Below, one piece after another: positions 45,235 through 53,473 of a stretch of 58,889 bases of DNA; the first letter of the stretch is position 1; each line of letters starts with the position of its first letter. Where the stretch lies: NCBI GenBank assembly GCA_002399025.1, contig DHCV01000011.1:1-58889 (forward strand). Direction: 5' to 3'. The notes under the pieces are model-generated. The model saw nothing but the letters and a program-made list of their open reading frames with translations, searched no databases and was not told where the DNA came from. A program made the position numbers and the translations under genes. The DNA comes from Bacteroidales bacterium UBA4893. Lineage in GTDB: Bacteria > Bacteroidota > Bacteroidia > Bacteroidales > P3.

Positions 45235-46641
45235 TTAAAATTCAGCGTTATGTGGTGTTCGAGGGAAAGGAATCACATCCCTAATATTTACCATTCCTGT
45301 AACGAAAAGCAATAATCGCTCAAATCCCAACCCAAAACCACTATGTGGAGCTGATCCAAAACGGCGTGTGTCTAAATACCATTTCATTTCATCTGGCTCA
45401 ATTCCAACATCTTTCATCCTTGAAACTAATTTCTCAATATTCTCTTCCCTTTGACTTCCTCCAATAATCTCCCCAATCTTAGGGAACAAAACATCCATAG
45501 CCCTAACCGTCTTACCATCATCGTTTTGCTTCATGTAGAAAGCCTTAATTTCCTTTGGATAATCAACCAAGATTACAGGTTTTTTGAAATGCTTCTCAAC
45601 CAAATATCTCTCGTGTTCGCTTTGCAAATCGACGCCCCATGCAATTGGGAACTCAAATTTCTGATCTGCCTTTTCCAAAATCTCAATTGCTTGAGTGTAT
45701 TTCAACCTCACAAAGTCGTTGTTCACAACAAATTCCAACCTGCTAATGAGTTCCTTATCATACATATTTTGCAAAAATTCCAAATCATCTTTGCAGTTTT
45801 CCAAAGCATAATTAACCAAGTACTTGATGAAATCCTCTGCCAAATTCATATTATCCTCCAACTCATAGAAAGCCATTTCGGGTTCAATCATCCAAAACTC
45901 TGACAAATGTCGTGGGGTATTGGAATTTTCTGCCCTAAAGGTTGGTCCAAAGGTATAAATCTTACCTAAGGATAATGCCCCAAGCTCTCCCTCCAATTGT
46001 CCTGAAACAGTGAGTGAGGTTTGCCTTGAATAGAAGTCTTGTGAGTAGTCAACCTTTCCTTCAGGTGTCTTTGGTATATTGTTCAAATCTAATGTTGTAA
46101 CCTGAAACATTTCCCCTGCTCCTTCAGCATCGGAGGCTGTAATAATTGGGCTATGCCAATAGAAAAATCTTCTGTCATTATAGAACTTATGAATGGCATA
46201 AGCCATAGCATGACGTATTCTAAAAACAGCTCCAAAGGTATTGGTACGAGGTCTTAGGTGTGCAATCTCACGCAAAAATTCAAGGGTATGTCCCTTCTTT
46301 TGCAAAGGATAAGTATCCACATCTGCCTCTCCATAAATCTCAATTTCAGTTGCCTGCACTTCAACATTCTGCCCTTGACCAACCGATTCAACCAATTTAC
46401 CATTAACTCTCAAACATGCACCGGTTGTAATCCTTCGCATTATCTCCTCATCAAATGATGCTAACTCAACCACAATCTGAATATTATGAATAATTGTTCC
46501 ATCATTCAAAGCAATAAAAGCAATATTTTTGTTACCTCTCTTTGTTCTTACCCAACCCTTAACGCAAATTTCTTTACCAATTTCTTCATTCCTATTGCCT
46601 TTCAAAAGGTCAATAATCTCAATTCTCTTTATATCTTTCAT
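45235..46641 (-). CDS. asnS: Asparaginyl-tRNA synthetase
   Basis: Class II synthetase charging tRNA-Asn. It has 468 residues. An N-terminal OB-fold anticodon domain (about 18-105) precedes the catalytic domain. Motif 2 appears as FRAENSNTPRHLSEFWMIEPE and motif 3 as GFGLGFERLLLFVTG near the C-terminus. It lies 39 nt downstream of manC and 15 nt upstream of rpoN. Confidence 0.96.
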   Translation of the reverse strand: MKDIKRIEIIDLLKGNRNEEIGKEICVKGWVRTKRGNKNIAFIALNDGTIIHNIQIVVELASFDEEIMRRITTGACLRVNGKLVESVGQGQNVEVQATEIEIYGEADVDTYPLQKKGHTLEFLREIAHLRPRTNTFGAVFRIRHAMAYAIHKFYNDRRFFYWHSPIITASDAEGAGEMFQVTTLDLNNIPKTPEGKVDYSQDFYSRQTSLTVSGQLEGELGALSLGKIYTFGPTFRAENSNTPRHLSEFWMIEPEMAFYELEDNMNLAEDFIKYLVNYALENCKDDLEFLQNMYDKELISRLEFVVNNDFVRLKYTQAIEILEKADQKFEFPIAWGVDLQSEHERYLVEKHFKKPVILVDYPKEIKAFYMKQNDDGKTVRAMDVLFPKIGEIIGGSQREENIEKLVSRMKDVGIEPDEMKWYLDTRRFGSAPHSGFGLGFERLLLFVTGMVNIRDVIPFPRTPHNAEF

Positions 46642-46680
46642 TATTATTTAATTATACTTTTTGTTTAGTTTTTATAGCAT

Positions 46681-47775
46681 TTATAAATAGTCACTTCCTT
46701 TTTCAACCTCCACATCAGTAACAAACTGCTTAATCCTCTGTTCTTGATCCTTCCTACAAATCATCAAAACATCTTCAGTATTGACCAATATATAGTCTTC
46801 CAAACCCTGCAAAAGCATAAGCTTACTAGAAGAATTATTTATTATACAATTTTCTGTATCATAAAGCATTATGTTCTTACCAACAACACTATTATCCCTC
46901 AAATCTTTCTCCCTAACCTCATAAACAGCACCCCAAGTCCCAACATCACTCCAACCAAAATCCGAAGGTATTACATAAACATTTTCTGCCTTCTCCATAA
47001 TCCCATAATCAATTGAAATAGAAGGACAAGAAGCATAGGCATTCTTAATTATTGCATCTTCCTTTGGAGTGTTCAAATCGTCCTTAATATTGTCAAAAAT
47101 CGAATAAACCTCATTCAAATGCGTCTGCATAGCCTTGTTGATACTCTTTATCGACCAAATAAACATACCACTATTCCACAAGAAATCACCACTTGCAATA
47201 AACTGGACAGCCATCTCATAGTTTGGTTTTTCAGTAAAGAGCTTAACCTTATTGATTTCATTATGATAATCATCCAAAAACTCCGAAGTCAAATACTGGA
47301 TATAACCATAGCCAGTGTTGGGATAGGTCGGCTTAACTCCCAATGTAATCAAAGCATCGTTAGCCTTACTCGCCCTAAGTCCAAGCTCAATGGTCTCAAT
47401 AAACTTATCATCATTAACAATAAAATGATCAGAAGGAGTTACAATAATATTCGCCTCAGGATTCATCTTAGCAATCTTCGAATTGGCATAAGCAATGCAA
47501 GGAGCAGTATTTCTGCGAGTTGGCTCAGCAATAATTTGATTAGGATTAAGGTTAGGTATTTGCTCATTGACCAAATCAACATAAATCCCACTGGTAACAA
47601 TAAAAATATTCTCCCTTGGACAAATCTTCTCAAAACGAGCAAAAGTAGTTTGAATCATACTTTGTCCAATACCCAAAATATCAATAAATTGTTTAGGACG
47701 AGAAGTCTTGCTAAGTGGCCAAAACCTTGTTCCTATACCACCAGCCATTATAATACAATAGTTATTATTATCCAT
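46681..47775 (-). CDS. Mannose-1-phosphate guanylyltransferase
   Basis: Makes GDP-mannose from Man-1-P and GTP for surface polysaccharide or glycoprotein sugars. It has 364 residues. The N-terminal MAGGIGTRFWPLSKTSRPKQ carries the nucleotide-binding motif, and the later WNSGMFIWS and SDFGWSDVGTW segments are family marks. No isomerase (ManA) domain is fused, unlike longer ManC forms. It is the first gene of the manC-asnS-rpoN cluster. Confidence 0.94.
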   Translation of the reverse strand: MDNNNYCIIMAGGIGTRFWPLSKTSRPKQFIDILGIGQSMIQTTFARFEKICPRENIFIVTSGIYVDLVNEQIPNLNPNQIIAEPTRRNTAPCIAYANSKIAKMNPEANIIVTPSDHFIVNDDKFIETIELGLRASKANDALITLGVKPTYPNTGYGYIQYLTSEFLDDYHNEINKVKLFTEKPNYEMAVQFIASGDFLWNSGMFIWSIKSINKAMQTHLNEVYSIFDNIKDDLNTPKEDAIIKNAYASCPSISIDYGIMEKAENVYVIPSDFGWSDVGTWGAVYEVREKDLRDNSVVGKNIMLYDTENCIINNSSSKLMLLQGLEDYILVNTEDVLMICRKDQEQRIKQFVTDVEVEKGSDYL

Positions 47776-47832
47776 AATTATTAGTTAATTTTTAGGAATT
47801 TCAACTCAAACCGCACACAACAATTTGAGCAA

Positions 47833-47863
47833 CAAAATTACAATACTTTGCTCTATAAACAAA
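47833..47863 (-). promoter_or_regulatory. Promoter of the manC-asnS-rpoN operon
   Basis: On the minus strand, TTTG at 47863-47860, a 19-nt spacer and TAATTTTG at 47840-47833, 57 nt before the ATG. Confidence 0.55.
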
Positions 47864-47909
47864 GAAAATAAAACATATCTTTTCAAAAAACCTATCCTTT
47901 GGCTAATTT

Positions 47910-49085
47910 CTACAAGTGTTTCAAGCCCTCCAATCTTAAGAGAAGTTCCTTTTTTGGCAAGGCAACATTAATCCTCATCTTGTTATCGGCCTCCTTCCCA
48001 AAAATCTTACCATCATTCAACCCAAGCCCACACTCAAAAGCAAGCTTGTGCAGAAGTTCCTCATGTGAATAACCATAAGCCGAAAAATCGAGCCAAGGCA
48101 AATAAGTAGCCTCATGCCTAAAAGTCTTAACCATAGGGAAATTAGCCCTTAGAAAATCATTCATTGAAGAAATATTCTCCCAAATATAATCCCTTAGTTG
48201 ATCAACCCATTCAGCACCCAAAGGCGAATAGGCAGCCTCAAGAGCATAAGCACCAAGAGTATTACCATTAAACATATGAAGAACATTATGAGTTAGATGA
48301 ATAAATTTCTTCCTAAGCCCCAAATCCGAAATAATCACCTCCGAAGTAGCCAAACCAGCCATATTGAAGGTTTTGGAAGGAGCCATAAGAGTAATAATAT
48401 TGGCCTTCTCCTCATCGGTTTGAGCACAAAGATGAGTAGGATTATGCACAAAGGAAGGCATTGTCAAATCGGCATGAATCTCATCCGAAACCAAAATACA
48501 ACCATACTTCTTACAAAGAAAAGCCACCCTTGCCAAAACATCCCTCTCCCAACACCTTGCAACAGGATTATGCGGATTACAAAGAAACATCATCTTCACC
48601 CCCTTCCTAAGCTTAATCTCCAAATCCTCCAAATCCATCTCATACCTCTCACCCACCAACTTCAAAGGATTATACACAATATTTCTCTCTTGCGACTCAA
48701 TAGCATAGTAGAAAGGATGATAGACAGGCGATTGTACCAACACATCATCACCCTTTTGAGTGTATGCCATAACACAAAGTCCCAAAGCAGGCACAATACC
48801 AGGAGAGAACAAAATCCAATCCTTCTCAATAGCCCAATCATACCTTGTTTTTGCCCACCACATAATCGACTCATGGTATCCGTCCCAATAGTTCCAATAG
48901 CCCAAAACAGGATGCTTCAACCTCTTCTCAATAGCCTCAATAATAAAGTCAGGCGTCCTAAAATCCATATCCGCAACCCACAAAGGCTTAAGGTCAGAAG
49001 TACCAAAAATCTCATTCAAAATCCCATACTTAAGCGAGTCAGTCCCCCTACGCTCAATAATCTCATCAAAATCATATCTTTTCAT
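47910..49085 (-). CDS. PatB/MalY-type PLP-dependent C-S lyase
   Basis: Fold-type I aminotransferase-like enzyme of 391 residues, usually cleaving cystathionine or related thioethers. PLP contacts are visible: N173 in NPHNPVARCW, D201 in SDEIHADL and the Schiff-base Lys K238 in APSKTFNMAGL. The WYWNYW-like segment near the N-terminus (LGYWNYWDGYHESI) fits PatB/MalY rather than aspartate aminotransferase. Its own promoter overlaps the 3' end of the fic gene (49114-49144). Substrate remains inferred. Confidence 0.92.
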   Translation of the reverse strand: MKRYDFDEIIERRGTDSLKYGILNEIFGTSDLKPLWVADMDFRTPDFIIEAIEKRLKHPVLGYWNYWDGYHESIMWWAKTRYDWAIEKDWILFSPGIVPALGLCVMAYTQKGDDVLVQSPVYHPFYYAIESQERNIVYNPLKLVGERYEMDLEDLEIKLRKGVKMMFLCNPHNPVARCWERDVLARVAFLCKKYGCILVSDEIHADLTMPSFVHNPTHLCAQTDEEKANIITLMAPSKTFNMAGLATSEVIISDLGLRKKFIHLTHNVLHMFNGNTLGAYALEAAYSPLGAEWVDQLRDYIWENISSMNDFLRANFPMVKTFRHEATYLPWLDFSAYGYSHEELLHKLAFECGLGLNDGKIFGKEADNKMRINVALPKKELLLRLEGLKHL

Positions 49086-49113
49086 AAATAAAACACATTA
49101 TTAAATTTAGTAG

Positions 49114-49144
49114 CAAAAGTAAAGAAAAAACTAATCCCCATCAA
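49114..49144 (-). promoter_or_regulatory. Promoter of the PatB/MalY gene
   Basis: On the minus strand, TTG at 49144-49142, a 20-nt spacer and TACTTTTG at 49121-49114, 28 nt before the ATG. The -33 element lies inside the fic gene. Confidence 0.6.
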
Positions 49145-50126
49145 CCACCATCCAATAACCATTTCTTGAGGAGCCAATGCGTCTTAGCTTGTTTCCTTTT
49201 TGTAGGCGACTAACCACCCTAACAATAGTTCGTCTTGACTTATTGGTTCTAAGTGCTAACTCATCTAAGGTAATATTTTTATTATCTCTTATGGAGTTTA
49301 GAATAATAATATCTAAATTATCATTAGTGCCATCATTAGTGCCATCATTAGTGCCAACTATTAAATTACTTTGTTTTCTCTTCAAAGCATTAAGAATTTC
49401 CCTTAGCATAAAGTCAATAAAAATACCAGAATCAGCCCTTTGAGTACTTTGAGCAATAGCACTATAATATTCTTGTTGATTATTATAAACCATATTCTCA
49501 ATTGGAAGATGTTCAAAAACAGGATGCAATTTTCCCAAAATTAATGATTGCCACAACCTACCCAAACGCCCATTTCCATCACTAAAAGGATGAATAAATT
49601 CAAACTCATAATGAAATACTGAGCTTCTTATAAGCAAGTGATCGGTTGATGAATTGAGCCATTGGAACAAATCCTCAATCAAAATAGGCACCCTATTTGC
49701 AGGTGGAGCCATATGTATTAATCCTTTATCAGAAAACACACCAACACCACCCTTCCTAAAATGACCAGCATCATCGGACAAAGACTCCATCATCAAACCA
49801 TGAGTCTTCAACAAATCTTTTGAAGAAAAGGCATCTAAGGTTGGATAAGCCTCATAAGCCCTCAATGCATTCCTCACCTCTTGAATTTCAGAAAGAGGAG
49901 CAATAACAGTCTTTCCATCAATAATGTCAGCAACCTCATTTTCCGAAAGATTATTGCCCTCAATTGCCAAAGAACTATGAATAGTTTTAATACGATTAAC
50001 TTTCCTCAAAAGCAGAGCATCATTTTGCTCCATACGAATAGCATAGCGTTCGATCTGAGCAGATATTTCCGCAATCAGGTTAATAGCATCAGCACTAATA
50101 GTAAAAGGAGGTCTATACATAAACAA
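49131..50126 (-). CDS. Fic-domain protein with internal inhibitory motif and winged helix
   Basis: Predicted AMP-transferring (or related) Fic enzyme of 331 residues. An intact catalytic motif HPFSDGNGR is at residues 179-187. The inhibitory motif (S/T)xxxE(G/N) is present near the N-terminus as S52-x-x-x-E56-G57 (SLAIEGN), so activity is likely autoinhibited (class II). A threefold GTND repeat (258-269) links the catalytic core to a C-terminal winged-helix domain (about 272-331: LDELALRTNKSRRTIVRVVS). A stand-alone housekeeping-type Fic with HTH is common in Bacteroidota. No antitoxin gene is adjacent. Confidence 0.94.
   Translation of the reverse strand: MFMYRPPFTISADAINLIAEISAQIERYAIRMEQNDALLLRKVNRIKTIHSSLAIEGNNLSENEVADIIDGKTVIAPLSEIQEVRNALRAYEAYPTLDAFSSKDLLKTHGLMMESLSDDAGHFRKGGVGVFSDKGLIHMAPPANRVPILIEDLFQWLNSSTDHLLIRSSVFHYEFEFIHPFSDGNGRLGRLWQSLILGKLHPVFEHLPIENMVYNNQQEYYSAIAQSTQRADSGIFIDFMLREILNALKRKQSNLIVGTNDGTNDGTNDNLDIIILNSIRDNKNITLDELALRTNKSRRTIVRVVSRLQKGNKLRRIGSSRNGYWMVVDGD
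49321..49356 (-). repeat. Three exact 12-bp repeats inside fic
   Basis: TCATTAGTGCCA occurs at 49321-49332, 49333-49344 and 49345-49356 and encodes the GTND linker. The unit is a multiple of three, so copy-number changes would keep the reading frame. Confidence 0.9.
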
Positions 50127-50446
50127 TAATTTGATTACAAAGATACAGAAAATTTCAATTCAAAGAGAAACTAAGACATTTTACTCTTTATTTTCCTCTT
50201 TTTCATCCTTATCTGGACTTTGTTTAATGTTAATTGTAATAATCTATTTTTGTGGTGTCGGAATCATAATTGGGCAATAAATTATCCGAGCTATTATTTA
50301 ATAACTAATAAAAACCAATGCCAAGCAAAACAATAATAATCAAAACAATAACCAGAAAAAAAAATTCAATTTGAGGGTTTATAATAAACCTTAACTAATG
50401 TAAAATATTCTAATTCAATAAATTCATAGAGCTAAATCAAACAATC
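50127..50446. other. Intergenic region upstream of fic
   Basis: 320 nt without a supported gene. It contains the fic -7 element (50138-50145, minus), a plus-strand promoter-like pair at 50219-50252 and a possible hairpin at 50258-50289. The segment 50300-50446 is AT-rich and A-run-rich, and I see nothing in it. Confidence 0.45.
50138..50145 (-). promoter_or_regulatory. -7 element of fic (TATCTTTG)
   Basis: The minus strand reads TATCTTTG then TAATC, 12 nt before the ATG at 50126, which implies a very short leader. TTTG lies 15 nt upstream, shorter than usual. Confidence 0.5.
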
Positions 50447-51160
50447 TTACAGATAGTCTTTATGATTATCCTTATCTGTCAAAAGGTTATACATATCTGT
50501 ATGAGCACCCCAAGAAATTAATTGATAAACAAGACTATCGTATGCACGAACTTTTTGCTCCCTATCATTTACATATTCTTCAAAATAAAAATGAAGTAAT
50601 TGGTTTCCTAAAAAACCTACTTCATCCATCACCCTATCAATAGGACCAGAAATATCATCTATAGACCTAAGGTCTTCATCCAAATAAAATTCCGCTTCAG
50701 GATTTGCCCCATTGTCCAAAAGCTCTTTCACCTTTTTGAAATCGAAAAAACAAACATAAAAATATAGATTTATATCAATCTCACGTACACCAAAGCGTAG
50801 ATTTACTTCTTTATCCTCTTCATAACTATCCCCTCCAAAATCATCATGGCAATACATCATCCTGGAATACTTCTTATGATAATTAGGCTTTTTCAACCTC
50901 TCTTTTCCCAAATACTTCTTCCAAACATCAATACATTTCAATGACTTTTCACCAAACTCATTAAATATATGAATAACACTATCACACCACCCCCTATCAG
51001 TCCATGCAATAGCCGAACATATTGAAACATCTAAAGCCAAATTAATTAATTTTCTATCATATTTCTCCTTGAAATCATCAGAATAAATAAGCTTTTCCAA
51101 CCTCTCATAATCGCAATAACAGACATAGGTCAATAAGTCTGAAGAATAATCAATTTCCAT
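50447..51160 (-). CDS. Ankyrin-like hypothetical protein
   Basis: A 237-residue protein, not recognised as a named family. The N-terminal half (SDLLTYVCYCDYERLEKLI, about 7-25) and the central segment (FDFKKVKELLDNGANPEAEF, about 139-158) look like ankyrin units, short helix-turn-helix repeats that bind proteins. There is no signal peptide. It is monocistronic, with its own promoter (51184-51215). It lies at the start of the accessory end of the window; the role is unknown. Confidence 0.65.
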   Translation of the reverse strand: MEIDYSSDLLTYVCYCDYERLEKLIYSDDFKEKYDRKLINLALDVSICSAIAWTDRGWCDSVIHIFNEFGEKSLKCIDVWKKYLGKERLKKPNYHKKYSRMMYCHDDFGGDSYEEDKEVNLRFGVREIDINLYFYVCFFDFKKVKELLDNGANPEAEFYLDEDLRSIDDISGPIDRVMDEVGFLGNQLLHFYFEEYVNDREQKVRAYDSLVYQLISWGAHTDMYNLLTDKDNHKDYL

Positions 51161-51183
51161 AAATTCTTTATTAATTTAATCTT

Positions 51184-51215
51184 CAAAATTACAAATTTTA
51201 TCTTAATAAGCAAAA
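51184..51215 (-). promoter_or_regulatory. Promoter of the ankyrin-like gene
   Basis: On the minus strand, TTTTG at 51215-51211, a 19-nt spacer and TAATTTTG at 51191-51184, 23 nt before the ATG. Confidence 0.55.
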
Positions 51216-51384
51216 GATAATAATTAAAAATCAATTTTCACCCACCTCACCCCCAAAAAAACCCTTATAGCAATCCATCTCAACACCTTAATTATTGTTG
51301 ATAACTTTTTATTGAGGCAAGATAAAAACATAGTAAAAAACTTAGTAATTTAGCAAGCCCTAATTATTGAAAAAAGCTTGAATC

Positions 51385-52176
51385 ATGGAAAATAACTACT
51401 TTATTAGGCTGTATATTAGTCTAAAACATTCTGAAGAAGAGATGATTAATAAGATTTGGATGCAAAACTCACAAGATAAAATCTACCACCGCAAAAACGC
51501 CATAAAAGAATACTGCGAAAAGGAAAACTGCGACTTTATGATTGCCCTCTATTCCATAGTTGAGAACCACAAAACCAACACCAGTCTCAACCCAAATGAC
51601 ATTTCTGACCTTGAAAAACAAATACTTAAGATAGCAAAACAACGCCATCGCAACCCCTTACCCTATATCAACAACCCCCTCAACCTCCCTATTCAAAAAG
51701 AGAACTACTACAACCTAAGCACAATACAAAAACAATTCTACTATCCCCATACCCCAAAAACACTCCCACCCCAACCCACCACCACCAACACCCCAATATC
51801 ACCAACCCTAACCCTAAACCATACTCTCAATAAACCACAAGTAAGAAAAATATTCAAAGCCCTTTGCAAAACAGGATGCCTTGAACCCCATAGCCAAGAA
51901 AGCTTCCTTGCCTTTATGAACCACCCCAAAGGCAAAACCACCCACCACAACCCCATAGAGTGGAAGAAAACCAAAGCCCTATGTGCCTATTTTGTAGATA
52001 GTTTCAGCCATAGAGTCCTAAAGAGCGAAAGAATAATTTGGAAACCCTTCGAAACCCTATTCTCACAAAAGAACCTCGTAAGAGCCAAGAACGACTATCA
52101 AAAAACAGGCATACTACCCAAAGGAGCCAAGGAGATAAACAAAATTTGGGATGAAGTGTTGAAGAAAAGCAATTAA
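51385..52176 (+). CDS. Hypothetical protein with Pro/Thr/Asn-rich linker (G-poor gene)
   Basis: A 263-residue protein, family unrecognised. The N-terminal region (about 1-95) is charged and helical. A low-complexity linker (about 96-155) is rich in Pro, Thr and Asn (for example PPQPTTTNTPISPTLTLNHT). A compact C-terminal region (about 156-263: RKIFKALCKTGCLE, WKKTKALCAYFVDSFSH, KNDYQKTGILPKG) looks like a small helical domain. The sense strand is markedly C-rich and G-poor, unlike other plus-strand genes here. No recognised neighbours; the gene is convergent with the DUF4359-like gene. Confidence 0.7.
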   Translation: MENNYFIRLYISLKHSEEEMINKIWMQNSQDKIYHRKNAIKEYCEKENCDFMIALYSIVENHKTNTSLNPNDISDLEKQILKIAKQRHRNPLPYINNPLNLPIQKENYYNLSTIQKQFYYPHTPKTLPPQPTTTNTPISPTLTLNHTLNKPQVRKIFKALCKTGCLEPHSQESFLAFMNHPKGKTTHHNPIEWKKTKALCAYFVDSFSHRVLKSERIIWKPFETLFSQKNLVRAKNDYQKTGILPKGAKEINKIWDEVLKKSN

Positions 52177-52279
52177 AAAAACCTTTATTTAAGTTTTTAT
52201 GTTCCCAATTTCCTTACTACCCCTAAACCCCTCTTATCTCTTGAATCCCCATAAGCTCTTCATCCAATGCTTTTTCGAT

Positions 52280-52621
52280 TTAGTCGAATATATAAACATT
52301 CCCAAAAGCACCAACCCCCACAACCTCTTTCTCACCCAAGATATCAAATATGGTAATAGAAAACAATGTATAATTATCCACACTCACAACATCATCCAGC
52401 ATTGCAAGCGCAAATTTAGCACCCAAAATCTCTTCAAAAGCCAGAGCCGCATCCACAAGCCCATAATCATCATCACCCTCACTTTGCTTAATAGTATTTT
52501 GAATATTAGCATTAAGTTTTTTCTTCACAGCCTCCCTATGTTTTTCTACAGGCGGATTAGTAAGAATTGCAATCAGGACAATCGCCCCAATAATTACAAA
52601 AAATAAGAAACTCTTCTTCAT
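52280..52621 (-). CDS. DUF4359-like small membrane-anchored protein
   Basis: A 113-residue protein with an N-terminal hydrophobic helix (about 3-20: SFLFFVIIGAIVLIAIL), TNPP directly behind it, a helical middle and a C-terminal hydrophobic strand pair (NYTLFSITIFDILG ... GVGAFGNVYIFD). The TNP motif and the NY-FS / G-G-V ending resemble DUF4359. It should be membrane-anchored and face the periplasm. Role unknown. The antisense ORF at 52199-52606 is probably a shadow. Confidence 0.6.
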   Translation of the reverse strand: MKKSFLFFVIIGAIVLIAILTNPPVEKHREAVKKKLNANIQNTIKQSEGDDDYGLVDAALAFEEILGAKFALAMLDDVVSVDNYTLFSITIFDILGEKEVVGVGAFGNVYIFD

Positions 52622-52857
52622 AATATCAACTTTTTATTATCAATAAATTTGTCAAAAATACACAAAATATTAACCACTAACTATTAATTTGTTGTGCGGT
52701 ATATGTTATGCCGTACTTAATTATTATTAGGATATGTTATCCTTTACACTATTGTTATATATAAATATACGTATTAAAATCCTTATAGTAATATAGTGCG
52801 TGAGTCGGAAATCAAGCACGACTGAAGTATAATATTACCGTTGGTAATGTTTAAGGG
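52622..52857. other. Non-coding stretch with three hairpins and a long inverted repeat
   Basis: No supported ORF. Dyads occur at 52694-52716 (GTGCGGTAT / ATGCCGTAC), 52729-52743 (AGGATA / TATCCT) and 52834-52848 (ATTACC / GGTAAT). An imperfect 15-nt inverted repeat spans 52747-52798 (CACTATTGTTATATA and TATAGTAATATAGTG). The first two dyads share the loop-side sequence ATATGTTAT. Confidence 0.55.
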
Positions 52858-53040
52858 TTAAGAGATTTCGTTGTTTGATTTATTATCCTTGTATAATATA
52901 TCTAAATGCTCAGTGCTTAGTCCAGCTTCCTCGTACATCTTTCTTTGATGAGCCCTTATCTCCTCGTGCGTTTTGCGAGGTAATTTTCTCAATTGTTCTA
53001 AGGACTCCATCGCTGCTCGTGAGCGTTCCCAATGATACAC
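52858..53040 (-). CDS. Short ORF, probably a gene remnant
   Basis: The reading frame opens after a TAG near 53117. The only usable start is a GTG at 53040, giving 60 residues (MYHWERSRAAMESL...). The charged helical composition (EEIRAHQRKMYEEAG) looks protein-like, and the frame upstream also reads sensibly (PPVEKPDWITNEQWAIN). No ribosome-binding site or family is recognised. It is most likely the 3' end of a longer gene joined to foreign DNA near 53085. Confidence 0.35.
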   Translation of the reverse strand: MYHWERSRAAMESLEQLRKLPRKTHEEIRAHQRKMYEEAGLSTEHLDILYKDNKSNNEIS

Positions 53041-53086
53041 GTTCGGATTTATTGCCCATTGCTCGTTTGTTATCCAATCAGGTTTC

Positions 53087-53323
53087 TCTACTGGTGGGTT
53101 ACATAATCTTTCGGCTGAGAAAATCTACCCTATCCGAAAAAGTCAAATTATGGCATTTCCCGACCTCAAATGCTATGACTTGTGGGCAACTAAGGCAGAG
53201 GAGATAAACCGCAGAATAGGCTCTAAAATCGTTGTATCGCAACTTTTGGAACTATCCTCCACCACAAGCGAAAAAGACAAAGGTTGGGACTTGGCGGATT
53301 TTTATTTAATGGTTAGTGGTTAG
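53087..53323 (+). pseudogene. C-terminal fragment of a mobile-element (DUF6371/PG0870-like) protein
   Basis: An open frame reads STGGLHNLSAEKIYPIRKSQ, then MAFPDLKCYDLW, then KIVVSQLLEL and KGWDLADFYL before a stop in the heptamer repeats. TGGL-N-L, the FPD-L-YD-W strand and the DLADFL end are the pattern of Toprim-like DUF6371 proteins on Bacteroides mobile elements. No start and no N-terminal part are present; the first ATG is internal (53150). It is a relic, recognised by family memory and not by a search. Confidence 0.6.
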
Positions 53324-53345
53324 TGGTTAGTGGTTAGTGGTTAAT
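53311..53345. repeat. Heptamer tandem repeat, left block
   Basis: Five consecutive 7-mers: four GGTTAGT and one GGTTAAT (53311-53345), ending in GGTTT. They lie directly left of the long inverted-repeat element. Confidence 0.8.
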
Positions 53346-53356
53346 GGTTTTCATAG

Positions 53357-53468
53357 CGTCATTGCGAGCCGAAGGTGAAGCAATCCAGAAAAAGAATAAG
53401 AAAGAAAACAATAAAGAGAATAAAAATAATAATACTGGATTGCTTCGGACTATGTCCTCGCAATGACG
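53357..53468. mobile_element. Inverted-repeat element (CGTCATTGCGAG ... CTCGCAATGACG)
   Basis: The left arm starts at 53357 with CGTCATTGCGAG and continues GAAGCAATCCAG; the right arm (53435-53468) reads CTGGATTGCTTCGG and ends CTCGCAATGACG. A 46-nt A-rich loop (53389-53434) lies between. The arms pair over their outer 12 bases and again over CTGGATTGCTTC / GAAGCAATCCAG, with an unpaired internal part. The arms resemble a palindromic repeat met in many unrelated bacterial genomes. No transposase is encoded, so it is a MITE-like or repeat element. Confidence 0.7.
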
Positions 53469-53473
53469 TTAGG

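Noticed and set aside
47119..47784. 221-residue plus-strand ORF opposite manC
   Set aside because: Antisense shadow; the minus frame has the full nucleotidyltransferase signature.
48297..49091. 264-residue plus-strand ORF opposite the PatB/MalY gene
   Set aside because: Composition is His/Asn/Pro-rich and unnatural; the minus strand encodes a complete PLP enzyme with all active-site residues.
52199..52606. 135-residue plus-strand ORF
   Set aside because: Repeated Ile/Thr/Asn runs without a domain; the minus-strand ORF has a signal-like helix and DUF4359-like ending.
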